Source: Candidatus Altimarinota bacterium
GTDB lineage: Bacteria > Patescibacteriota > Gracilibacteria > BD1-5 > UBA2023
Length of the DNA: 64,000 bases
Assembly: GCA_028714815.1 (NCBI GenBank)
Contig: JAQTLR010000002.1
Coordinates: forward strand, 1 to 64,000
Direction: 5' to 3'
A program made the position numbers and the translations under genes. The notes beneath the pieces were generated by a model, which was not told the DNA's origin, ran no database searches, and worked only from the letters and a program-made list of their open reading frames with translations. Below, piece after piece: positions 8,416-17,838 of this stretch (position 1 is its first letter; every line of letters starts with the position of its first letter).

Positions 8416-10386
8416 TTATCCGACGGTCTTTGCTGGAACCCCTTCCATTCCCTCGAAGAAGGCATCGAATTGTTCTTGGGTTAACTCTTCCACTTCAAGG
8501 AGATATCGGGTTATCTTCTCATGGAGATCTTTATTCGCAAGGATGATCGTTCTTGCCCGTTCGTACCCGGCTTTCAGTATATCACGGACTTTCTCATCTA
8601 TCTTCTCCTGTGTTTTCTCACTGAATATCTTCCCTCCTCCTTCCGCACCGAGATGATTCCCTTCAAGCGCATCAGAAGCAAAGTTCTCCGGTCCAAGCTC
8701 ATCATCGAATCCGTATTTCATGATCATCGCCCGTGCGATCTCGGTCGCACTCTCTATGTCGGAAGAAGCACCAGTAGTGATATAATCTTTCCCGAAAAAT
8801 ATTTCCTCAGCCACCCGTCCGCCATACCCCATGGCGATCTGATCGAGAAACTTCGCTTTGCTGGTATAGGTAGTATCCTTCTCTGGAAGGAACCACGTCA
8901 CCCCTCCCGTCGCTCCGCGAGGGATCATGGATATCTTGTAGACCGGATCCGTGTTCGGAAGCATCTTCCCGACCAGCGCATGTCCCACTTCGTGGTATGC
9001 GGTCGTCTCCCGTTCCCGAGCGGTCAGTATATGCGATTTCTTGGTGCTTCCGATGGCAATTTTCTCGAAAGCCTTCTGGAGGATCTCGTGGGTGATATGC
9101 TTCACATTTTCCCTTCCTGCAAGGATCGCTGCCTCATTGAGGAGATTCCCGATGTCCGCTCCGGAAAACCCGACGGTTGCCGATGCTATTTTTCGGAGAT
9201 CCACGTCCTTTCCGAGCGGTTTATTCTTTGCGTGTACCTCGAATATCTTCACCCGATCTTCCATGTTGGGGAGACGGATCGTCACCTTCCGGTCGAATCG
9301 CCCGGGTCGGAGAAGTGCTTTATCGAGGACATCCGCCCGGTTGGTCGCCGCGAGGATGATGACATTGGTTTCGTTATCGAAACCGTCCATTTCCGTCAGG
9401 ATCTGGTTCAGGGTCTGTTCCCGTTCGTCGTGTCCTCCGCCGATTCCAGGAGAACGCTTCTTCCCGATAGCATCGACCTCGTCGATGAAGATGATCGATG
9501 GCGCATGTTCTTTCGCTTCCTTGAAGAGATCACGGACACGTGCCGCTCCGACCCCTACAAACATCTCGACGAATTCGGAACCGGAAATAGAGAAGAATGG
9601 AACGTTCGATTCTCCAGCAACCGCTCGTGCCAAGAGAGTTTTTCCCGTTCCTGGAGGCCCTACCATGAGGATTCCGCGAGGGATTTTCGCACCAAGGTCT
9701 TTATATTTTTTCGGATTCCTGAGAAAATCCACCACTTCTTCCAGATCCTCTTTCTCCTCTTCTGCTCCGGCAACATCCTTAAAAGTGATCTTTTCATCCT
9801 TTTCCGGATCGTACATGCGTGCCCGAGACTTTATGAAAGCCATCGGACCGTTCTGTCCACCGGACATCCGACCGAAAAGGAACACTAGGAGCACCACGAA
9901 AATGATCGTCCCGACGATGCTCGGGATCGCATCCGCGAGGAGCTTCCCCCAATATTCGTCCTTGACCGATACCTTTGTCGGATTGTTCTTATCGTTGAAA
10001 CCGAGGTCGGTGATCCCGTCATGCGGAGGAAGGATGATCTTGTCGATCTTGGTCACCGTCACCGGTTTGTTTCCGAAACCTGTTTCTATTTTCGTTTCTT
10101 TCTCTTTCGCCAAAAGGGAATCCCCCTGTATCGTCAGCTCGGAGTACACTCCGGATGCATACCGTGCCTGGATATCATTGAGACCGAGATTGGTATTGAC
10201 GATCTCTTTATTCGGAGAAGCGATGAAAGTATAGAACCCTGACAGAAGGATAGTTATGATGAAAAGGATGATGAAGGGATTGATGCCTTTTTTATTTTTC
10301 GGATCTTTCGGATCTTTTTTAGCCGTACTCTCCAGTTTTTTGAGGGTTTTCAGGAGATCGATTTGCTGTTTTTTCTGTTTTTTCAT
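8416..10386 (-). CDS. ftsH: ATP-dependent zinc metalloprotease FtsH
   Basis: 656 residues with no TGA. Membrane-anchored AAA+ protease that degrades misfolded and regulatory membrane proteins. A charged N-terminus precedes TM1 (about 36-56), then a small periplasmic domain, TM2 (about 150-172), the AAA module with Walker A GPPGTGKT (about 243) and Walker [12 protein letters not shown], the second region of homology ([18 protein letters not shown]), and the zinc site HEVGH (about 465). The length is usual for the family. The ATG at 10384-10386 has no Shine-Dalgarno sequence. The upstream unknown gene has its own terminator, so ftsH is likely transcribed alone. Confidence 0.97.
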   Translation of the reverse strand: MKKQKKQQIDLLKTLKKLESTAKKDPKDPKNKKGINPFIILFIITILLSGFYTFIASPNKEIVNTNLGLNDIQARYASGVYSELTIQGDSLLAKEKETKIETGFGNKPVTVTKIDKIILPPHDGITDLGFNDKNNPTKVSVKDEYWGKLLADAIPSIVGTIIFVVLLVFLFGRMSGGQNGPMAFIKSRARMYDPEKDEKITFKDVAGAEEEKEDLEEVVDFLRNPKKYKDLGAKIPRGILMVGPPGTGKTLLARAVAGESNVPFFSISGSEFVEMFVGVGAARVRDLFKEAKEHAPSIIFIDEVDAIGKKRSPGIGGGHDEREQTLNQILTEMDGFDNETNVIILAATNRADVLDKALLRPGRFDRKVTIRLPNMEDRVKIFEVHAKNKPLGKDVDLRKIASATVGFSGADIGNLLNEAAILAGRENVKHITHEILQKAFEKIAIGSTKKSHILTARERETTAYHEVGHALVGKMLPNTDPVYKISMIPRGATGGVTWFLPEKDTTYTSKAKFLDQIAMGYGGRVAEEIFFGKDYITTGASSDIESATEIARAMIMKYGFDDELGPENFASDALEGNHLGAEGGGKIFSEKTQEKIDEKVRDILKAGYERARTIILANKDLHEKITRYLLEVEELTQEQFDAFFEGMEGVPAKTVG

Positions 10387-10544
10387 GCGAGATGGATAGT
10401 AAGTATATTATACCTCTATACGAGAGTAATGAGGAGGAAAGATAATACGAAAAAAAGGGGGAAAAGCAAGCTGGTGTTTGAGTTTTTATACAGCAACCAT
10501 GGACCCTCCTCCATAGAAATGAGATGAGCTATATGAAAAAATCG

Positions 10545-10576
10545 ACAAAAAAACAAGCCGTAACGGACGGCTTGTT
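10545..10576 (-). terminator. Rho-independent terminator
   Basis: On the minus strand, stem AACAAGCCGT (10576-10567) and ACGGCTTGTT (10561-10552) with a five-base loop, followed by a run of seven T. It lies 20 bases after the stop of the gene at 10596. Confidence 0.85.
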
Positions 10577-10595
10577 CCGATATATTTCGGGGATT

Positions 10596-11150
10596 TTATA
10601 CAATCTCGGCATTATCCGGCTCATACCCGGTTCTCATGGCAAGGGTTTCCATATTCGCATCGATCGATACCCTCGGTCCGATGGGTCGTTCCTTCGCATC
10701 GAGTTCCTGGAGTTTTTTGATGATGAGTCTCATCATTTCATCATGATTGAGTCCCCGACTCTCATTAGTGCCCCATATTCCTTCAGGAGTCACAATAATT
10801 TCTCCATCGCTCTCAGGATTCACCTTGGTTATAATGGATCCTTTTGGCGGAATATTTGTCCAAAGATCCTTTTTTTTAATAAGAACGCTTTTTCCGTTCG
10901 TCAGTTCGGGATTCACGAGCAAATCCCCACTCTGGTTTGTATACCCGACAAGAGGTCAGCTATCTTCTGTTCGGAATGGTTTATCGAAAATTTCTCCCGG
11001 TGATAATTTCTTATCGATATAGGCTTCACCCTTTGGTCCCTGACAGGAATATTCCGTTCCGAATTTCGGATGTGTGTTGTTTTTGCAAGAAAGGACCTCA
11101 TCTCCCCTTGGAGTAAGTAGAGTCTCTGAAGTTAACATTTGCTTATCCAT
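10596..11150 (-). CDS. Hypothetical protein, one TGA-Gly
   Basis: 184 residues ending at TAA, with TGA-glycine at 10956-10958 (RTEDSG junction). I take the ATG at 11148-11150 (MDKQML) as start; an in-frame ATG 48 bases upstream is possible. The protein is soluble, with two cysteines spaced CKNNTHPKFGTEYSC, many short beta-like segments and a charged C-terminus containing NHDEMMRLIIKKLQELD. No signal peptide or known domain is recognised. It is a single-gene unit with its own terminator. Confidence 0.65.
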
Positions 11151-11350
11151 AGTTTTTATTTTAGAAGTAAATGATGATTCCGGATACCATCGTACCATAG
11201 AATTCGTATTTTTGCAAAAAATAACTTTTATCTAAGCAAAAAATAATTTCCAAGAATGTACAGATACTTTCTCTTTCCATTGCTAGGGAAAAGATTATAA
11301 TTCTCCGGATTTCCTGTCTCAGGCAATCCTTATTTCATAATGCAAAAACT

Positions 11351-12154
11351 ATGTTCGAATTCATCGGAAAGCTCTTCAAGCGGGCAGGGATACTCATCGT
11401 CATCATCATCATCGGACTTATATTCATGAATAGCGTCGTCGGAACCATCGGTGCGGGGCAACGCGGTATACTCCTTAGATTCGGGGCGGTTACCGGTACG
11501 ATCTACAATGAAGGATTGTATTTCAAGATCCCCTTCGTAGAACAGGTCGTGAAAATCGATGTGAAAGTCCAAAAAGAGCAAACGGATGCGGATTCCGCAT
11601 CGAAAGACCTCCAATCGGTACATGCGATCGTTGCGCTCAATTTCCATATAGACCCGTCCAAGGTCGGGAAAATCTATCAGGATATCGGAGTCGGATATAA
11701 GGACAAGCTCATCGATCCAGCGATCCAGGAGTCGGTCAAGGCCTCTACCGCGAAATTCACCGCAGAGGAACTTATCAGCAAACGAGAGATCGTCCGTGCG
11801 GAGATGAAGACTCTGCTTAAAGATAAGCTTGAGGGGTATGGCATCCTCGTCAATGATGTGAATATCGTAAATTTCAATTTCTCCGAATCGTTCAATACCG
11901 CGATCGAATCGAAGGTAACGGCTGAACAGGATGCTCTTGCGGCAAAAAATAAGCTCGAACGCATCAAATTCGAAGCGGACCAGAAGGTAGCGGAAGCAAA
12001 AGGGAAGGCGGAAGCGATGCGGATCGAATCCGAAGCGCTCAAATCCAACCCCGAAGTCCTCCAGCTCCGTGCTCTCGAGAAGTGGAACGGGGTTCTCCCC
12101 CAGGTTACGGGTGGCAATGTACCATTCATCAATATAGCAGGACTGGGGAAATAG
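11351..12154 (+). CDS. SPFH/Band 7 (prohibitin-like) membrane protein
   Basis: 267 residues with no TGA. A single N-terminal membrane segment (about 12-30) is followed by a Band 7 domain (GAGQRGILLRFGAVTGTIYNEGLYFKIPFVEQV...) and a long coiled coil rich in Ala, Glu and Lys (about 190-235). It belongs with prohibitin, HflC and HflK, which form rings at the membrane and often modulate FtsH; ftsH lies 1 kb away on the other strand. It begins a three-gene plus-strand unit with LemA and a TPM-domain protein (59 and 19 base gaps). No Shine-Dalgarno is seen. Confidence 0.9.
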   Translation: MFEFIGKLFKRAGILIVIIIIGLIFMNSVVGTIGAGQRGILLRFGAVTGTIYNEGLYFKIPFVEQVVKIDVKVQKEQTDADSASKDLQSVHAIVALNFHIDPSKVGKIYQDIGVGYKDKLIDPAIQESVKASTAKFTAEELISKREIVRAEMKTLLKDKLEGYGILVNDVNIVNFNFSESFNTAIESKVTAEQDALAAKNKLERIKFEADQKVAEAKGKAEAMRIESEALKSNPEVLQLRALEKWNGVLPQVTGGNVPFINIAGLGK

Positions 12155-12213
12155 GGAAATCTCCTCCCCTTTTATCTATAAACCATATTATATCATCTCT
12201 AACTTTTCAACCT

Positions 12214-12834
12214 ATGAATGCGACAAAAGGTATCCTTATCGGACTCGGTGTTCTCATCCTCCTCGGGCTTTTCGGCGCGATCGGATTCTATAATTCCATG
12301 GTTAGCATGGAAGAATCCCTGATTTCCATGGATGCACAAGTGAAAAACATGTACGAACGACGGACGGATATCGTTCCACAGGTAGCAGCGGTCGTGAAGA
12401 AATATGCAGAATATGAAAAGGGGACGCTCGAAGGGGTCGTGAAGCTCCGGGAAGCTTCCGGAAATCTGGATACTCTCCAGAAACTCTCGAGCGAAGGAAA
12501 GGTGACATCTGCCGACTATTCGAACCTTCTCGCCTCCACCATGGCAACCCTCAAGGTGACTATGGAAGCCTATCCGCAACTCAAAGCCGATACGCAATTC
12601 ACGAACCTCTATACCACCCTCGAAGGGTCCGAGAACCGCATCCGGGTCGAGATCAAGAACTACAACGATGCCGTTGCAAGCTACAATCTAAGCATCCGAT
12701 CGTTCCCGTACGGAAAGCTCCTCTCCGGAATATTCGGATTCTCCGCGAAAGAACGTATCAATCCTCCGGAAGGAAAAGAGATCAAAGCGGTTCCGGATGT
12801 GGATAAGCTTCTCGATATCGGAAACACAAAATAA
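12214..12834 (+). CDS. LemA family protein
   Basis: 206 residues from the ATG at 12214 (cctATG context). An N-terminal membrane helix (about 5-25, ILIGLGVLILLGLFGAIGF) is followed by a helical bundle with the LemA features: a tyrosine- and arginine-rich MYERRTDIVPQVAAVVKKYA stretch, a second NRIRVEIKNYNDAVASYN helix and a C-terminal FGFSAKERINPP. LemA proteins are membrane-anchored and often adjacent to TPM-domain genes, as here. The cellular role is poorly known. No TGA codon occurs. Confidence 0.92.
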   Translation: MNATKGILIGLGVLILLGLFGAIGFYNSMVSMEESLISMDAQVKNMYERRTDIVPQVAAVVKKYAEYEKGTLEGVVKLREASGNLDTLQKLSSEGKVTSADYSNLLASTMATLKVTMEAYPQLKADTQFTNLYTTLEGSENRIRVEIKNYNDAVASYNLSIRSFPYGKLLSGIFGFSAKERINPPEGKEIKAVPDVDKLLDIGNTK

Positions 12835-12853
12835 CTTCGATCCATAATTCCTT

Positions 12854-13723
12854 ATGAAGACTTTTCTTTCCCTTCTGGCATTCTCTTTTTTCGGTCTCCT
12901 TTCTCCGGTGTATGCTGCATCCGGAGCGGTCGTGGACCCCATGAACCTCCCCAAACTCACCGAATATGTAGAGGATTTTTCGGATGCCCTCGCTCCGGCG
13001 GACCTCACAAACCTTCGGCAGACAGCACGTGACTATGAAGCAAAAACAACTAATCAGATGGTTGTAGTACTTATTCCGAACCGGAACGGGAACGAGCTCT
13101 TCGATATCGGGATGAAGATATTCAACAGCAACCAGATCGGGCAGAAAGGGAAAGATAATGGAATTCTGCTCATCATAGCGACCGACGAGAAGAAAATCCG
13201 TATCGTCACCGGGTATGGACTCGAAGGAGATATTCCGGATGTGCTCGCGAGCGATTTCATAGAAAAAAGCATCCGTCCGCTGGTGAATGAGGGGAAATAT
13301 CAGGAAGCTATCCGGGCTTTCTTCGATCGCACCAGCAAAGCGATCGGCACGGATGAAGGGAAAAAAGCACAGGAAGCCGCTGACGAGGAAGGGAAAAATA
13401 TAACCTCTGCCATGGCCTTCATATTCGGTCTCATTTTCTCATTCAATATCTATTTCCTCATCTTTGCTGCGATTTTCTTCATAGTCATCTCGTTTTCGAT
13501 CGGTTCGATCGGGCCTATTGCCGGGTTTCTGATCGGAATGGTTATCACTCTCGCTTTTGCATTTTTGTTCGCCGGTCCATCTTTCCGAAAGACCTTCTTC
13601 GAGGCCCCGAAATCCAATGGTGGGAGCGGATGAAGCGGTAGCGGATGGGGATCCGGCAGTAGTGGCGGTGGCGGATTCTCCGGTGGCGGAGGGTCAAGCG
13701 GATGAGGCGGTGCTGGAGACTAG
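12854..13723 (+). CDS. TPM domain protein with glycine-rich tail
   Basis: 289 residues, with TGA-glycine at 13631-13633 and 13703-13705. A signal peptide (MKTFLSLLAFSFFGLLSPVYA) precedes a TPM domain (about 30-170, with TNQMVVVLIP and NGILLIIATDEKKIRIVTGYGLEG), then two membrane segments (about 190-245), then a Ser-Gly tail of the sort seen in many TPM proteins. In the standard code the tail would be cut at its start. The tail composition leaves no doubt that TGA is glycine. TPM proteins are thought to act in membrane or photosystem maintenance. Partner of the LemA gene 19 bases upstream. Confidence 0.92.
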
Positions 13724-13732
13724 AGAAATAGA

Positions 13733-13767
13733 AAAAAAATCCTCCGAAAACCGTATGGTTTTCGGAG
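13733..13767. terminator. Bidirectional terminator
   Basis: Stem CTCCGAAAACC (13742-13752), loop GTAT, stem GGTTTTCGGAG (13757-13767). The minus side is followed by eight T, so it is strongest for the minus-strand gene ending at 13779; the plus side has a weaker T run for the TPM gene. Confidence 0.85.
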
Positions 13768-13778
13768 ATAATTTTAAA

Positions 13779-14339
13779 TCAAGCGTGTATATTCATCCGT
13801 TCATGATATTCCCATTCCGGATCGATTTCCTTCAGTCGTCCGAGGATAACCTTCCGGAACTCGGGGATAAGGACATCCGAGAGTATCAAGGGGATCATAA
13901 GAACAAGAATCAGATATCCTCCATCCAACATCAAAAGAATGGTAAAGAAACTTTTCCAAAACAAAAGCCAGTATCGTTCGATAGGTTTATTCTTCAGATA
14001 AAACCAGAGAAAAATCGGACTCAGGAATGTCGTATCGATAATTTCCGTCTTCTGCCCTTTCTTATTGTAGCTCCGATATCTGAGCAAAGAAGGGATTCGT
14101 GTAAAAGCTTCAACTCCTAAATAAATCGTAATAGGAAACAGTATCCACCAAGGAGGAATTTCCTTGATGCTCACGAAGAATAGGAACATCCCGGTGATGA
14201 ACGGCCAAAGCAGAAGCGTTTCAAAAAACATCCTCCAGGACAATTTTGATAGATCCTTCGTTATGATCTCCACTCCGCCAAACTTCCTGATATGACAGAT
14301 CTGTTTCCATGAAAGAGGCACTGACAGATATTCTAGCAT
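13779..14339 (-). CDS. Integral membrane protein of unknown function, ends at TGA
   Basis: 186 residues from the ATG at 14337-14339, chosen because GGGAG lies seven bases upstream; an ATG two codons earlier is too close to that site. Three to four hydrophobic segments are visible (about 38-58, 62-80, and a long one at about 120-160). It has no internal TGA, and its natural end is TGA at 13779-13781, 11 bases before the terminator hairpin. With TGA read as glycine the frame would run through the hairpin and far into the TPM gene antisense. CTG is used often for leucine, unlike the neighbours. I infer a gene acquired from a standard-code bacterium. No family is recognised. Confidence 0.6.
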   Translation of the reverse strand: MLEYLSVPLSWKQICHIRKFGGVEIITKDLSKLSWRMFFETLLLWPFITGMFLFFVSIKEIPPWWILFPITIYLGVEAFTRIPSLLRYRSYNKKGQKTEIIDTTFLSPIFLWFYLKNKPIERYWLLFWKSFFTILLMLDGGYLILVLMIPLILSDVLIPEFRKVILGRLKEIDPEWEYHERMNIHA

Positions 14340-14570
14340 TTTCATACTCCCAAGATATAATATACACGATTGTTAATGATCTCTCCTTTTGCCGAATATT
14401 TTATCGGATGCTTTGTAATATATATATAAAGATATCTTTGTCAATATTTCACGAAAAATACCATCACCATGCGAAACCGACTCAGAGATACTAGATCGAA
14501 AAAATAGAAAAACAGCGTCTCCGATCAGCGCATGAGTGGGTGGCATGAAGCATATATGCGATCCATATTC

Positions 14571-15299
14571 TTAATTCACCACCCGTCCATCCCGGAGCCG
14601 AACGATCCGATCAGCCCGGCTCGCGACATCCGGAGCATGCGTGACCATGATGATCGTTTTCCCCTGTTTATGGAGCTCCACGAGAAGTTTCATGATTTCC
14701 TCGGTCGTTGCCGAGTCGAGATTCCCGGTCGGTTCATCGGCAAGGAGAATCTCGGGATTGTTCATGAGTGCCCGTGCGATCGCAACGCGCTGCTGCTGCC
14801 CTCCGGAGAGCTCACCCGGGAGGCTCGCAACTTTGTCCGAGAGTCCGAGGCGCTCGAGGAGTGATCTCGCCCGTTCGAACCGTTCATCGGATCATTGTCC
14901 GGAATAGATCCCCGGCAGAGCAACATTTTCAAGCACGCTTAGTCTCGGAAGGAGGTGAAACTGTTGGAAGATAAACCCGATCTTGCGATTGCGGATATAC
15001 GAGAGCGATTCGTCGTCCCGAAGTTCCGAGACGTCTTCACCCTCCAGGAGATACTGACCTCCGGTGAGGAAATGGAGAAATCCGATGACATTCAGCAGAG
15101 TCGACTTCCCCGACCCGCTCTCCCCCATGAGCGCCACAAATTCGCTTTTCTGAATCACGAGATCGATATCCCGCAGGACCGGGATCTCCTCGCCAGTCGA
15201 GAGATAGTAAGATTTCGCGAGATCCGTGAGTTCAATAATCGGCACCGACCGGATCGGCGGTTTCTTGCGAGTGAGAGAGGAGAGAATTTTTTTGAGCAT
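14571..15299 (-). CDS. ABC transporter ATPase, MacB/LolD type
   Basis: 242 residues with one TGA-glycine (14892-14894). Walker A is GESGSGKSTL, the Q-loop is FIFQQFHLLPRL, the signature is LSGGQQQRVAIARAL, Walker B is ILLADEPTGNLD, and the H-loop is VTHAP. The TGA lies between the Q-loop and the signature, so the standard code would split the enzyme in two. It has an N-terminal extension of about 20 basic residues before the usual start of the domain. It couples with the FtsX-type permease gene 20 bases upstream. Probable function: energising export through a MacAB-like complex. Confidence 0.93.
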
Positions 15300-15319
15300 A
15301 GAATTATTATAAAAAAGAT

Positions 15320-16507
15320 CTATTTCAACGCCTCCACCGGATCCAGCCTCGATGCCTGTATTGCCGGATAGATTCCGAAGAAGACCGCGAGTGTCCCGGT
15401 GAAGCCGAGGGCGAAGATATCGCCGAAATTGCCTCGCACGAGCTGGAAGCTCGGGGAAAAGTGGTTGATCAGGACAATGAACGCCTCAGAGAGTCCGATC
15501 CCGACTAATGCCCCGAAGAGCGCGAGGATGACGGACTCGGCGAGGAACTGCATAATAATATCCCGTTGTCGTGCACCGACCGCGCGCATGACCCCGATAT
15601 CCTGGGTCCGTTCCGCCACCGACGCATACATGATATTCATGATCCCAACCCCCGAGACGATGAGGATGAGGACCGCGATCCCGATCAGGAGAAAGGTGAG
15701 CGCCTGAGTTATCAGATTGATCGCATTTACCATCGCCTTCTGTTCGAAGACATTGAAGTCATCAACTTCCCCTTCGCGGATATCATGAAGATCACGGAGG
15801 ATAGTACGGATCTCTTCAGCCGCGAGCGTGACAGATTCCGCATCGCGAGCGAGAAACACGAGCGCGAGCGTATTCCCTGCCGAACCGACGATGAACCGCT
15901 TCGAAGTGGTGTACGGGATATACACCATCTCATTGAAAGACATACCGGAAAGCGACGGCGCATCGCCCAATACTCCGACGATCCGGAACTTTTTCTTCCC
16001 GATCGTGATCGATTCGCCGACCACGTCTTCCCGATCGAAGAATTTCTTCGCGATATCCTTCCCGACCACCACCACCTTATCCGCAGCGTTCGTCTCGCTC
16101 TTATTGAAATATCGCCCGAGCGCGACCGAGAAATTCATGACACCGAGGAAGGTCTCGGTTGTACCGACCAACATGTATGCCTCGGTTTCCCCTTCTGCAC
16201 TCACATTCGCCCGCCCCATGGAAAGCACCGTCGCTCCGGAAATATATTTCGTCTTCGGGACGACCTTGTCGAGATCCTCCTCTTTGAGTCGGGAAGACGC
16301 AAACGACGTGCTCGACGGCTCGACGAAAATCGAAGTCGCATTCAGAAAGCTGAGCTGGTCCTTTATGAAACTGTCCACCCCGCCCGAGATCGCATTCACG
16401 AACACGATCGTGAAGGTTCCGATCACGATCCCCAGCACCGACAAAACGCTCCTGAGCTTGTTCGAGCGGAGAGATTTGAAAGCAAGGAGGAGGATGGAGA
16501 GGTTCAT
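15320..16507 (-). CDS. ABC transporter permease, MacB/FtsX family
   Basis: 395 residues with no TGA. TM1 at about 20-42 (VLSVLGIVIGTFTIVFVNAI), a large extracytoplasmic MacB-PCD domain (about 45-265), then three TM segments forming the FtsX domain, with GVMRAVGARQRDI before the third and the usual ending RLDPVEALK. It pairs with the ATPase gene at 14571 and the HlyD-type gene at 17839. A MacB-like mechanotransmission role is expected: moving substrates or lipoproteins from the outer face of the membrane. No outer-membrane TolC is seen, consistent with a monoderm cell. Confidence 0.93.
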   Translation of the reverse strand: MNLSILLLAFKSLRSNKLRSVLSVLGIVIGTFTIVFVNAISGGVDSFIKDQLSFLNATSIFVEPSSTSFASSRLKEEDLDKVVPKTKYISGATVLSMGRANVSAEGETEAYMLVGTTETFLGVMNFSVALGRYFNKSETNAADKVVVVGKDIAKKFFDREDVVGESITIGKKKFRIVGVLGDAPSLSGMSFNEMVYIPYTTSKRFIVGSAGNTLALVFLARDAESVTLAAEEIRTILRDLHDIREGEVDDFNVFEQKAMVNAINLITQALTFLLIGIAVLILIVSGVGIMNIMYASVAERTQDIGVMRAVGARQRDIIMQFLAESVILALFGALVGIGLSEAFIVLINHFSPSFQLVRGNFGDIFALGFTGTLAVFFGIYPAIQASRLDPVEALK

Positions 16508-16522
16508 GGTAAAGGAAGATTA

Positions 16523-17680
16523 TTATTCTTCGATTTTCTCTGGGATATCCTCCCAGGAAAGACCTGTAGGAAGGATAAGCCCCCAGTCATTTTGAAGCAC
16601 TGCCCGCTCTCGGGCATACCCGAGATTATCCATAAGATCATCCCGATTTTTCACAAGGCAACTCCGCGAATAGGGAAATATCTGCTTTTTTGCATATTTA
16701 AAATGATCCAGGAGGTGATCTTTCATATTGTTCACACATCGCATCCAGTATTCTCCTGCAACAAAATGGGCTGTCGATCGAGTGAAGGAAAATCCACGAT
16801 CCTTGACCGAACCGAGCAGATCTTTTCTATAGCGATGAAATTTCATCTGGTCTATCTTAGAGATAATCTCTTCAACGTACGGAGTAGCATTTCAAAATGT
16901 TTCCTCAAATATTTCAATATCCCGTCATTCTGAACGATATTCTTTAAATCTTTCGTCTCGTTCGATGGATCTTTTCTGATTTTCCCCGTCCGGAAGTTCA
17001 TAGAGGAAAATGCGATTTTCTCCCAATGCATCGACTGCGTGCGATTCTATCCGATCGCGCCTTTTAAAATTCTTGGGGACAGCATACGGATTGCTTGGTG
17101 ATTTGATAGAAAGTCCGTATGAATTCTTTTTGGAGTATTTTTCCGAAAGTTTCCGAAGAGTCGGCAGGAATTCTTCGGTTACTGCTGTAATATAAGCACG
17201 ATCGACTTCTTTGCAATCTTTACGAATAATAGAATCTTCTTCCGTCGGAATGATACGGTTTTCCTTCTTGAAATCCTCAAGCGCCTGCGAAGGACGCCGC
17301 ATAAGTTGCCACTTTCCATCGAACATCTCATACAAATCTTTCACGATATATGCAGGATATTGCTCCATAAGTATGGTATCCGCGTGTTTGAGAAGTTCTG
17401 GGACTCCCGCCATCATCGAATATATTTGCTGGGTAGCAAAGAACTGAGCGATCGTCTCAGCGAGACTCCAGATCGTCACAAGTTCCGCCTCCTTTTCCGA
17501 CAAAACCGGAAGATCACAGAAAACGAGAATATGCTCAACCTGGTTTTTCACATCCTCAGATACATACTTGGCTATGAAATCGATATGTTCCCGGAGTCTC
17601 GTTTCGAGTTCCGGTTGTTCGTTTTCATCATACCCGATATGAACAAAATAATGAGCAGATCCGATTTTTGTTGGTGTCAT
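16523..17680 (-). CDS. Unknown protein within MacAB-like operon, two TGA-Gly
   Basis: 385 residues ending at TAA; TGA-glycine at 16925-16927 and 16892-16894. I take the ATG at 17678-17680 (MTPTKIG) as start. The protein is soluble, mostly helical and charged, with SAHYFVHIGYDENEQPELETRL near the N-terminus broken into short strands, and a C-terminal region containing FTRSTAHFVAGEYWMRC. No signal peptide, membrane segment or known motif is seen. It lies between the HlyD-type gene (158 bases upstream) and the permease gene (15 bases downstream), so it probably serves this transporter or is regulated with it. Confidence 0.7.
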
Positions 17681-17838
17681 ATATTTTGCATTTAAAAAAA
17701 TAATTATTTCCTTATTAGAAATCTGAAAGAACAATGGAATTCGCGTGAAAAATGAGTACCGGAGCGAATCGTACGACTGTACGTTGAACGAGGAAACGGA
17801 ATTTTGAACGTGAAGTCTGAAGTTATTTCAGATTTCTC

